Under the pieces are notes generated by a model, which was not told where the DNA came from, ran no database searches, and was given only the letters and a program-made list of their open reading frames with translations. Positions 1 through 5,207 of a stretch of DNA of 7,953 nucleotides are shown in pieces (position 1 is the first letter of the stretch; each line of letters starts with the position of its first letter). Location of the stretch: positions 1 to 7,953 of the forward strand of contig JAPHUU010000084.1 in the NCBI GenBank assembly GCA_026193555.1, read 5' to 3'. The translations under genes and the position numbers were made by a program. Source of the DNA: Rhodanobacter sp. Lineage in GTDB: Bacteria > Pseudomonadota > Gammaproteobacteria > Xanthomonadales > Rhodanobacteraceae.

Positions 1-527
1 AGCGTCTCGGCATCGGCGGCGTTGGGGAACGCACCGACTTGCAGCATGTAGCCGCTGCCTGCGGCAGGTGTGGGCAGCGTGCTGGCCGGTGCGGCGGTGA
101 TGTCCTGGCTGATGACGGCCCGTGGCGCGTTGGCCGTGGCGTTCGCGGCCTGTTGCTGCTGCGCCTGCTGCTGTGCGGCGAGCTGCTTCTGCTGTTCTTC
201 CGCCCGTGCTTGCGCGCTGATTTCGGCATCCGGAATGCGCACTTCCTTTTCCGACAGCACTGAATAGAAGTCGTATTGCGGTTTCTTCGGTGTGCTCTCG
301 CTGCCGGTCGGTTCCAGTACGCCCGGCTCGCTGCCGCGCTGGGCGGTGGCTTCGGGGTTGGCTTTCGGACCGGCGTGCTTGCCCAGGCTGCCGAGCAGGC
401 TGCCACGCATCATCACGGCCATCAGGATGGCACCGATGAGAATGCCGATCGCGGCATAACCCCAGCCGGGGAAACCCCGGCTGCCATTGCGTACGGCCTG
501 CCGGCCCTTGCCCTTGCGAGTTGCCAT
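1..527 (-). CDS. FtsN-like SPOR-domain membrane protein, 3' end cut off by the window
   Basis: About 175 residues are visible; the C-terminus lies beyond the left edge. The order is a short basic cytoplasmic tail ([10 protein letters not shown]), one transmembrane helix at about residues 22-40 (WGYAAIGILIGAILMAVMM), a proline/charged stretch containing YDFYSVLSEKEVRIPDAE at 85-102, a glutamine-rich segment at 112-126, an Ala/Pro/Thr linker, and the first strand of a SPOR domain at about 158 (SGYMLQVGAFPNAADAETL). SPOR domains bind denuded septal peptidoglycan, and this layout is that of FtsN-type division proteins, so a role at the septum is likely. The ATG at 527 shares its A with the argS stop codon (TGATG), and GGAG lies 8 bases upstream, so translation is probably coupled to argS. 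argS followed by an FtsN-like gene is also the Pseudomonas order, where hslVU comes next; that part is not visible here. The SPOR family is firm; equivalence to ftsN is an inference. Confidence 0.9.
   Translation of the reverse strand, partial: MATRKGKGRQAVRNGSRGFPGWGYAAIGILIGAILMAVMMRGSLLGSLGKHAGPKANPEATAQRGSEPGVLEPTGSESTPKKPQYDFYSVLSEKEVRIPDAEISAQARAEEQQKQLAAQQQAQQQQAANATANAPRAVISQDITAAPASTLPTPAAGSGYMLQVGAFPNAADAET
463..483 (-). repeat. Perfect 9-bp inverted repeat inside the start of the SPOR gene
   Basis: CAGCCGGGG and CCCCGGCTG are separated by three bases (AAA on the plus strand, TTT in the mRNA). The all-but-GC stem falls on codons 15-22 of the SPOR gene, about 45 bases after the ATG. 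There is no following T-run, so it is not an intrinsic terminator. It may be a chance product of Gly/Pro/Arg codons or a hairpin that slows early elongation. Confidence 0.5.
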
Positions 528-2215
528 CACATGCTCTCCGGGGCGCTCAGGCCCAACAGGCCCAGCCCATTCTTCAATACCTGCCTGGTGGCGACCACCA
601 AGGTGAGTCGCGCGTTGCGCAGCGCGGCGTCCTCGACCAGGAACTGGTGCGAGTTGTAATAGGTGTGGAACGCGTTGGCCAGCTCGCGCAACCATGCCGC
701 CAACAGATGCGGTTCGAGGTTGGCGGCGGCGGTCTCGATCAGTTCCGGATATTTGGACAGCTCGGTCAGCAGGATCTGCTCGTGCTCGGTGTCCAGTCGC
801 GCCAGCTGGTCCAGGCCTTCGTGCAGATCGAAGCTGAGGCCCTTCTCGGCGGCCTGGCGCAGCACGCTGCAGACGCGGGCATGGGCGTACTGGATGTAGT
901 AGACCGGATTGTCGTTGCTCTGCGAGCGGGCCAGGTCGACGTCGAACACCAGTTGCGAATCGGACTTGCGGGCGATCAGGAAGTAGCGCGTCGCGTCGCG
1001 GCCGACTTCGTCGATCAGGTCACGCAGGGTCACGTAGCTGCCCGCGCGCTTGGAGATCTTCACCTCCTCGCCACCGCGCATCACGGTGACCATCTGGTGC
1101 AGCACGTACTCCGGCCAGCCCTTGGGAATGCCGCAATCCAGCGCCTGCAAGCCGGCCCTGACTCGCGCCAGCGAGCCGTGGTGGTCCGATCCCAGCTCGG
1201 TGATCGCGCGCTGGTAGCCGCGCTGCCATTTGCTCAGGTGATAGGCCACGTCCGGCACGAAATAGGTGTAGCTGCCGTCGGACTTGCGCATCACGCGGTC
1301 CTTGTCGTCACCGTAGTCGGTAGTGCGAAGCCACAGCGCGCCGCCTTCCTCGTAGGTGTGGCCGTGGGCGACCAGTTCGCGCACCGTTTCCTCCACCTTG
1401 CCCTCGCTGTACAGCGAGGATTCGAGGAAGTGCACGTCGAAGCTGATGCCGAACGCCTTGAGATCCAGGTCCTGTTCGCGGCGCAGGCTGGCCACGGCAA
1501 AACGGCGGATCGCCTCGAGATCGTCGACATCGCCTGCCCCGGTTACGGTCTGGCCATCGGCCACTACCGATTCGCCATCGAGATAGGCACGCGCCACCTC
1601 GGCGATGTAATCGCCGCGATAGCCGTTGTCCGGCCAGTTGTCGTCGTCCGGCGTGATGCCACGTGCCCGTGCCTGCACCGAGATCGCCAGGTTCGTGATC
1701 TGCACGCCGGCATCGTTGTAGTAGAACTCGCGCTTCACGTCCCAGCCGGTGGCATCGAGCAGCCGGCTCAGGCAATCGCCGATCGCGGCCGCACGACCGT
1801 GGCCCACGTGAAGCGGGCCGGTCGGGTTGGCCGAGACGAATTCCACCCCGACCGTGCGTCCGCCGCCGCTGTCGTTGCGGCCGTAGCGATCGCCCTGCTC
1901 CAGGATGCACCGCACTTCGGCGTGACAGGCGTCGGTCGTCAGATGGAAGTTGATGAAGCCCGGGCCGGCGATCTCCACCTTGGCGAGCAGTCGGTTGGCC
2001 GGCAGCGCTGCGACCAGCTTTTCGGCCAGCTCTCGCGGCTTGGCACCGGCCGGCCGGGCCAGCAGCATCGCCGCGTTGCAGGCGAAATCACCGTGTTCGC
2101 GGCTGCGTGCGCGCTCGATCACGAATCCAGGGACAACCAGGTCGGCAGGAAGGGTGGCATCGCCTTGCAAGGCCTGGATGGCCTGCAGGACCAGTTCGCG
2201 CAGCTGTGCTTTCAC
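527..2215 (-). CDS. argS: Arginyl-tRNA synthetase
   Basis: Class I aminoacyl-tRNA synthetase that charges tRNA-Arg with arginine using ATP in the cytoplasm. Starting at the GTG at 2215 gives 562 residues ([16 protein letters not shown]...), the usual length and N-terminus in xanthomonads. The frame stays open upstream to an ATG at 2326, but that adds 37 low-complexity residues that do not look like the family. Visible domains: the N-terminal tRNA-recognition domain with SREHGDF at 38-44; the catalytic fold with [12 protein letters not shown] at 129-140, where HVGH is the HIGH signature; KISKR at 386-390 in the KMSKS position, followed by AGSYVTL; and the helical DALR anticodon-binding domain from about 438 ([15 protein letters not shown]) to the end. 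No Shine-Dalgarno sequence precedes the GTG. The stop overlaps the next gene by one base, making a two-gene leftward unit. Identity is secure; the start is likely. Confidence 0.97.
   Translation of the reverse strand: MKAQLRELVLQAIQALQGDATLPADLVVPGFVIERARSREHGDFACNAAMLLARPAGAKPRELAEKLVAALPANRLLAKVEIAGPGFINFHLTTDACHAEVRCILEQGDRYGRNDSGGGRTVGVEFVSANPTGPLHVGHGRAAAIGDCLSRLLDATGWDVKREFYYNDAGVQITNLAISVQARARGITPDDDNWPDNGYRGDYIAEVARAYLDGESVVADGQTVTGAGDVDDLEAIRRFAVASLRREQDLDLKAFGISFDVHFLESSLYSEGKVEETVRELVAHGHTYEEGGALWLRTTDYGDDKDRVMRKSDGSYTYFVPDVAYHLSKWQRGYQRAITELGSDHHGSLARVRAGLQALDCGIPKGWPEYVLHQMVTVMRGGEEVKISKRAGSYVTLRDLIDEVGRDATRYFLIARKSDSQLVFDVDLARSQSNDNPVYYIQYAHARVCSVLRQAAEKGLSFDLHEGLDQLARLDTEHEQILLTELSKYPELIETAAANLEPHLLAAWLRELANAFHTYYNSHQFLVEDAALRNARLTLVVATRQVLKNGLGLLGLSAPESM
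536..539 (-). promoter_or_regulatory. Ribosome binding site of the SPOR-domain gene
   Basis: GGAG on the minus strand, 8 bases before the ATG at 527 and inside the last codons of argS. It fixes the start of the downstream gene and shows that, despite the one-base overlap, the gene has its own Shine-Dalgarno sequence. Confidence 0.7.
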
Positions 2216-2246
2216 GGAGAGGGTCGGATTCGTGATGGAACCGGCA

Positions 2247-2255
2247 ACTCTAACA
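2247..2255 (-). promoter_or_regulatory. Candidate extended -10 promoter of argS
   Basis: On the minus strand TGT-TAGAGT reads as an extended -10 element (TGn followed by a hexamer matching TATAAT at 4 of 6). It would start transcription near 2240 and leave a leader of roughly 25 bases before the GTG. No recognisable -35 hexamer lies 16-18 bases upstream. Position is good, sequence support modest. Confidence 0.35.
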
Positions 2256-2355
2256 GACTGCCATACCGCTGAGCGCCCCCGGCACGTTCGATAAGCCGGT
2301 CTGGCCTGATGCGGGTGCAAAGTCATCCCGCGTGGTGCACTGCAGCCATACCGCT

Positions 2356-2376
2356 TGTGGATAACTCTGTGAAGAA
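2356..2376 (-). promoter_or_regulatory. DnaA box with a degenerate second copy
   Basis: Positions 2356-2364 read TGTGGATAA, the exact complement of the high-affinity DnaA box TTATCCACA. Twelve bases on, 2368-2376 reads TGTGAAGAA, a 7-of-9 match in the same orientation. The phase of about one helical turn plus is the kind of spacing seen in DnaA box arrays. The first box is exact; DnaA binding in the cell is an inference. Confidence 0.55.
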
Positions 2377-2426
2377 CCCGGAGGCCACGACCCCGGCCTC
2401 GGTCGCGATATGGAATAAACGGCTAT

Positions 2427-2454
2427 TTCACAGGAATTTATGTTTCTATATCAA
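2427..2454 (+). promoter_or_regulatory. Candidate rightward sigma-70 promoter
   Basis: TTCACA at 2427-2432 matches the -35 TTGACA at 5 of 6. After 16 bases, TATCAA at 2449-2454 matches TATAAT at 4 of 6. The 25 bases before the -35 are AT-rich and could serve as an UP element. A start near 2461 would give a transcript of about 245 bases ending at the terminator at 2707. AT-rich DNA yields such matches by chance, so this remains tentative. Confidence 0.3.
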
Positions 2455-2461
2455 CGAATTA
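2449..2461 (+). promoter_or_regulatory. IHF consensus site
   Basis: TATCAACGAATTA matches the IHF consensus WATCAANNNNTTR at every fixed position. It sits in the most AT-rich part of the gap, which favours IHF binding and bending, and lies between the DnaA boxes at 2356 and 2520. It also overlaps the -10 of the candidate rightward promoter, so IHF could instead act on that promoter. Confidence 0.5.
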
Positions 2462-2519
2462 CGACGTTCATATATGAGCGCACATTCGATGTGGCGGGCA
2501 AGTGGGTCTTTCCACGCGA

Positions 2520-2528
2520 TGTGCATAA
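2520..2528 (-). promoter_or_regulatory. DnaA box
   Basis: TGTGCATAA is the complement of TTATGCACA, which fits the DnaA consensus TTATNCACA exactly. It has the same orientation as the box at 2356-2364, 164 bases away, with the IHF site between them. Confidence 0.45.
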
Positions 2529-2674
2529 GTTTTGCCGGGTTCACGCGGCAGACGATGCAACGGGCAGCCGTCACTGGTCTGTCATGCGGCGCTGCGACAC
2601 TGCGCGGGTGCCACACGTGACTCCCCTCGCATGGCACGGCATGCAAAGACGCCGAACCCCTCCCCATCGGCCTC

Positions 2675-2707
2675 GCGGCGTGGCTCATCCCACGCCGCAT
2701 TTTTTTT
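2675..2707 (+). terminator. Rho-independent terminator facing right
   Basis: GCGGCGTGG (2675-2683) pairs perfectly with CCACGCCGC (2690-2698) around a 6-base loop, and after one A comes a run of eight T (2700-2707). On the minus strand the stem is preceded by A and followed by no T-run, so it cannot terminate radC. It ends rightward transcription 15 bases before the radC 3' end and would also protect radC from antisense reading. Confidence 0.8.
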
Positions 2708-2722
2708 GCAGCTGGCATGGGA

Positions 2723-3394
2723 TCAGAGCAGGCCGCGAGCGGCCATCGACACCGGCTCGCCGCTGCCGATCACCAAGTGGTCCAGCACGCGCACACCGAC
2801 CAACTGCAGGGCATCGCGCAATTCGTGCGTGATCGCCCGGTCGGCGGCGCTTGGTTCGGCCACGCCTGAAGGGTGGTTGTGCGCGAATATCACCGCGCAG
2901 GCGTTGTGCTGGAGACAGGCCCGGACGACCTCACGAGGGTGCACGCTGGCGCCGTCCACGGTGCCGCGGAACAGCTCCTCGAACGCCAGCACGCGGTGGC
3001 GGTTGTCCAGGAACAGGCAGCCGAAAACCTCGTAGGGCAGGTGACGCAGCCGCGCGCGCAGGTAATCGCCACTGTCGCGCGGATTGCCCAGGCTTGGCCG
3101 CTGCTGCAGCTGCTCGGCCAGACTGCGGCGGGCCAGCTCCAGTGCCGCGGCGATGCGCGCTCGCTTGGCAGGGCCCAGTCCACTGGCCTTGATCGGCTGA
3201 TCCGGTCGGCCGAGCAGCGCACCCAGGCTACCGGCGGCGCTCAGAAGCTCCCGGCCGAGGGCGATAGCGTCCTTGCCGCGACTGCCGCTACCGAGCAATA
3301 CCGCGAGCAACTCGGCGTCGGAAAGCGCCGAGCTGCCACGTGACAGCAGCTTTTCACGGGGGCGTTCGCCTTCGGGCCAGTCGCGGATGCTCAT
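2723..3394 (-). CDS. radC: RadC family JAB/MPN-domain protein
   Basis: 223 residues, the full family length. The N-terminal half (about 1-95) carries the helix-hairpin-helix-like UPF0758 region, including LSDAELLAVLLGSGSRGKDA at 24-43 and SGLGPAKRARI at 71-81. The C-terminal half (about 102-223) is the JAB/MPN domain, with a Glu pair at 139-140, HNHPSG at 172-177 and D185 completing the metal-binding JAMM set (E, HxH, D). The name comes from an E. coli radiation phenotype later assigned to recG; the true biochemical role of chromosomal RadC is unsettled. The ATG at 3394 opens the conserved MSIRDWPEGERPREKLL N-terminus, although no strong Shine-Dalgarno sequence precedes it. It is divergent from coaBC, an arrangement common in gammaproteobacteria, and no terminator of its own is visible after the stop. 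Confidence 0.95.
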   Translation of the reverse strand: MSIRDWPEGERPREKLLSRGSSALSDAELLAVLLGSGSRGKDAIALGRELLSAAGSLGALLGRPDQPIKASGLGPAKRARIAAALELARRSLAEQLQQRPSLGNPRDSGDYLRARLRHLPYEVFGCLFLDNRHRVLAFEELFRGTVDGASVHPREVVRACLQHNACAVIFAHNHPSGVAEPSAADRAITHELRDALQLVGVRVLDHLVIGSGEPVSMAARGLL

Positions 3395-3492
3395 TGATTC
3401 AGCTTGCCGGGGCCACTCGCATGCGGGCAGCGGCCAGACAGGGTGAATCCGGTAAGCTACGACTCTGCCCGATTGTCAGGCCTGCCCTACAT
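3395..3492. promoter_or_regulatory. Divergent radC/coaBC promoter region
   Basis: 98 bases separate the two starts and must hold both promoters. For coaBC, CAGACA at 3435-3440 (4 of 6 to TTGACA) and TACGAC at 3458-3463 (3 of 6) lie 17 bases apart; an alternative -10 is TAAGCT at 3453. For radC, CTGACA on the minus strand (5 of 6) lies near 3477 but has no good -10 partner. The location is firm, the individual boxes are weak. Confidence 0.35.
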
Positions 3493-4698
3493 ATGAGTCT
3501 TGCCCAACGCCGCATCCTGCTGGGAGTATCCGGCGGTATCGCCGCCTACAAGTCCTGTGAACTGGTTCGCCGCCTGCGCGAGCTGGCTGCCGAGGTGCGC
3601 GTGGTGATGACCGAGGGCGCCACCCAGTTCGTCAGCCCGACCACCTTCCAGGCGCTGTCCGGTCAGCCGGTTCGGGTCAGCCTGTGGGATGAGCAGGCCG
3701 AGGCAGCGATGGGACATATCGAACTGGCGCGCTGGGCCGAACGCATCCTCATTGCGCCCGCCAGCGCCGACATCATCGCCCGCCTCGCTCATGGCCATGC
3801 CGATGACCTGCTGGCCACCGTGTGCCTGGCCAGCGCCGCACCGCTGTATCTGGCACCGGCGATGAACCAGCAGATGTGGGCGCACCCGGCCGTGCAGGCG
3901 AACGTCACGCTGCTGCGCCAGCGCGGCGCACATGTGCTGGGACCGGCGGATGGTGAACAGGCCTGCGGCGATGTCGGCAGCGGGCGCATGCTGGAACCGC
4001 ATGAATTGCGCAATGCCTTGCAGTCGTCCTTCGGTGGCGGCGTCCTGGATGGCTTGCATGTGCTGGTCAGCGCCGGCCCGACCTACGAGGACATCGATCC
4101 GGTGCGCTTCATCGGCAACCGCAGTTCCGGCCGGATGGGCTTCGCCGTGGCCGAAGCGGCCGCGCAGGCCGGTGCCGAGGTGACCCTGGTGGCCGGGCCG
4201 GTCAGCCTGGCCACACCTGCCGGTGTCGCGCAACGCATCGACGTGCGCAGCGCGGCGCAGATGCACGCGGCCGTGCTGGATGCGGCGCGGCAGGCGGATA
4301 TCTATATTGCCGCGGCGGCCGTCGGTGACTACCGCCCGAACGAAGTTTCCGCGCAAAAGCTGAAGAAACTCGATGGCGCCAAGCTGGCACTGCAGCTCAG
4401 CGAGAATCCGGACATCCTGACCAGCCTGTCGACGCAGCCGGAGCATCCGTTCCTGGTCGGTTTTGCGGCCGAGACCCACGATGTGGCGGATTACGCCCAG
4501 GACAAGCTGCGGCGCAAGGGACTGGACATGATCGCTGCCAATCAGGTCGGCGATGGCCTCGGCTTCGAGGCGGCCGACAACGCATTGCAGTTGTACTGGG
4601 CCGATGGTGCGGTCGAGCTGCCGCGCGCGGCCAAGCCGGAGCTGGCGCGGCAACTGATTGCACAGGTAGCCGTGCGCTACCGGGCCAGTCGCCGGTGA
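3493..4698 (+). CDS. coaBC: Bifunctional phosphopantothenoylcysteine decarboxylase / phosphopantothenate-cysteine ligase
   Basis: Two consecutive steps of coenzyme A synthesis: CTP-dependent joining of cysteine to 4'-phosphopantothenate (CoaB), then FMN-dependent decarboxylation to 4'-phosphopantetheine (CoaC). The protein has 401 residues, close to E. coli Dfp. The CoaC half (about 6-180) shows [10 protein letters not shown] at 11-20, catalytic H75 in [11 protein letters not shown], the PAMNQQMW motif at 122-129 and C158 in [13 protein letters not shown]. The CoaB half (about 186-400) shows [20 protein letters not shown] at 193-212, K289 in AQKLKK and GFAAET at 323-328. All key residues are present. 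The ATG at 3493 starts the conserved [15 protein letters not shown]; the frame is open back to 3340, but that stretch overlaps radC and is unlike the family. No strong ribosome binding site is visible. The stop overlaps dut. Confidence 0.97.
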   Translation: MSLAQRRILLGVSGGIAAYKSCELVRRLRELAAEVRVVMTEGATQFVSPTTFQALSGQPVRVSLWDEQAEAAMGHIELARWAERILIAPASADIIARLAHGHADDLLATVCLASAAPLYLAPAMNQQMWAHPAVQANVTLLRQRGAHVLGPADGEQACGDVGSGRMLEPHELRNALQSSFGGGVLDGLHVLVSAGPTYEDIDPVRFIGNRSSGRMGFAVAEAAAQAGAEVTLVAGPVSLATPAGVAQRIDVRSAAQMHAAVLDAARQADIYIAAAAVGDYRPNEVSAQKLKKLDGAKLALQLSENPDILTSLSTQPEHPFLVGFAAETHDVADYAQDKLRRKGLDMIAANQVGDGLGFEAADNALQLYWADGAVELPRAAKPELARQLIAQVAVRYRASRR

Positions 4699-5150
4699 TC
4701 GACATCGAGCTGAAGATCCTCGACCCGCGTCTTGGCGACAGTATTCCGTTGCCCGAGGTGGCCACGCCCGGCAGCGCCGGCATGGATCTGCGCGCCGCGC
4801 TGGAACTGCCACTGACGTTGGCGCCGGGCGAGAGCGCCCTGGTGCCCAGTGGCATCGCGATCCATATTGGTGATCCGGGCTGGTGCGCGTTGATCGTCCC
4901 GCGCTCGGGGCTGGGCCACAAGCACGGTCTGGTAATGGGCAATCTGGTCGGGGTGATCGATGCCGACTATCAGGGTCCGCTGATGATTTCCTGCTGGAAT
5001 CGAGGCCGGCAGTCGTACACCATTGCCGTAGGCGATCGCATCGCGCAGCTGTTGCTGGTGCCGGTCGCTCAGGCGAGGCTGCATGTCGTGACCGATTTTG
5101 CGCCCAGTGCGCGCGGAAGTGGCGGGTTTGGCTCGACGGGGATCACATAG
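4695..5150 (+). CDS. dut: Deoxyuridine 5'-triphosphate nucleotidohydrolase (dUTPase)
   Basis: Hydrolyses dUTP to dUMP and pyrophosphate, keeping uracil out of DNA and feeding thymidylate synthesis; the family is a homotrimer. The 151 residues carry all five motifs in order: GSAGMDLRA at 26-34, PRSGLG at 69-74, GVIDADYQG at 86-94 with catalytic D90, GDRIAQL at 113-119, and GSGGFGSTG at 141-149, the glycine-rich tail that closes over the active site. The start is a GTG in the overlap GTGA with the coaBC stop (4695-4698). There is no clear Shine-Dalgarno sequence before it, so translation most likely depends on ribosomes finishing coaBC. The coaBC-dut pairing is widely conserved in proteobacteria. 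Confidence 0.97.
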   Translation: MIDIELKILDPRLGDSIPLPEVATPGSAGMDLRAALELPLTLAPGESALVPSGIAIHIGDPGWCALIVPRSGLGHKHGLVMGNLVGVIDADYQGPLMISCWNRGRQSYTIAVGDRIAQLLLVPVAQARLHVVTDFAPSARGSGGFGSTGIT

Positions 5151-5196
5151 GATGGGCTGGTTCGGTATGCATCAGACCGGGTCCGGCGCAACCTGC

Positions 5197-5200
5197 GAGG
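5197..5200 (+). promoter_or_regulatory. Ribosome binding site of algC
   Basis: GAGG lies 7 bases before the ATG at 5208 and supports the long form of AlgC that includes the membrane module. No other start in the first hundred codons has an equally good site. Confidence 0.6.
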
Positions 5201-5207
5201 GCGGAAA

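Larger units (their letters stand above)
2461..2707 (+). ncRNA. Possible small RNA ending at an orphan terminator
   Basis: The case rests on a strong rightward terminator at 2675-2707 with no rightward gene before it, plus a candidate promoter that would start transcription near 2461. Within this interval GTGCCA at 2608-2613 pairs with TGGCAC at 2632-2637, leaving an 18-base loop that contains ACTCCCCTCG. A second C-rich run, AACCCCTCCCC, precedes the terminator stem. C-rich loops of this sort are used by several bacterial small RNAs to bind Shine-Dalgarno sequences; the same role here is an inference. I do not recognise the RNA as 6S, 4.5S, tmRNA or RNase P RNA. The 5' end is a guess; the 3' end is better supported. 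Confidence 0.3.
2216..2722. other. Long non-coding gap between argS and radC
   Basis: 507 bases without a credible protein gene. Open frames exist here, but they use codons rare in this genome (ATA, CTA, TTA, AGG), lack good ribosome binding sites and match no family I recognise. The gap contains, in order, the argS leader and candidate promoter, a DnaA-box pair near 2356-2376, an AT-rich core at 2411-2480 (24 G+C of 70 by count, against a clearly GC-rich surround), an IHF consensus at 2449-2461, a third DnaA box at 2520-2528, a C-rich stem-loop at 2608-2637, a C-rich single-stranded stretch at 2655-2667 and a rightward intrinsic terminator at 2675-2707. The flanking genes argS and radC both read leftward, so nothing annotated accounts for the rightward signals. 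Confidence 0.8.

Noticed and set aside
521..2272. 583-codon rightward open frame opposite argS
   Set aside because: It is antisense to a certain argS gene, and long antisense frames are expected in GC-rich DNA; the protein has no family features.
2356..2528. Chromosomal replication origin
   Set aside because: There are too few exact DnaA boxes, no recognisable unwinding 13-mers, and none of the usual oriC neighbours (dnaA, dnaN, rpmH) are present.
2309..2620. Rightward open frame of 103 codons ending before the terminator
   Set aside because: It lacks a ribosome binding site, uses codons rare for this GC level (ATA, CTA, TTA, AGG) and resembles no family. It remains the best protein alternative to a small RNA but is not supported.
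2446..2718. Leftward open frame of 90 codons starting 4 bases after the radC stop
   Set aside because: No Shine-Dalgarno sequence, the terminator hairpin lies in its first codons, and the composition is not protein-like.
2440..2832. Rightward open frame starting MFLYQRITTFIYERTF, with AGGA just upstream of the ATG
   Set aside because: It reads through the intrinsic terminator and 110 bases into radC on the opposite strand, its later part is arginine-rich shadow sequence, and its start overlaps the candidate promoter.
3340..3492. Upstream extension of coaBC by 51 residues
   Set aside because: It overlaps the radC 5' end and the divergent promoter region, and the conserved CoaBC N-terminus begins at the ATG at 3493.
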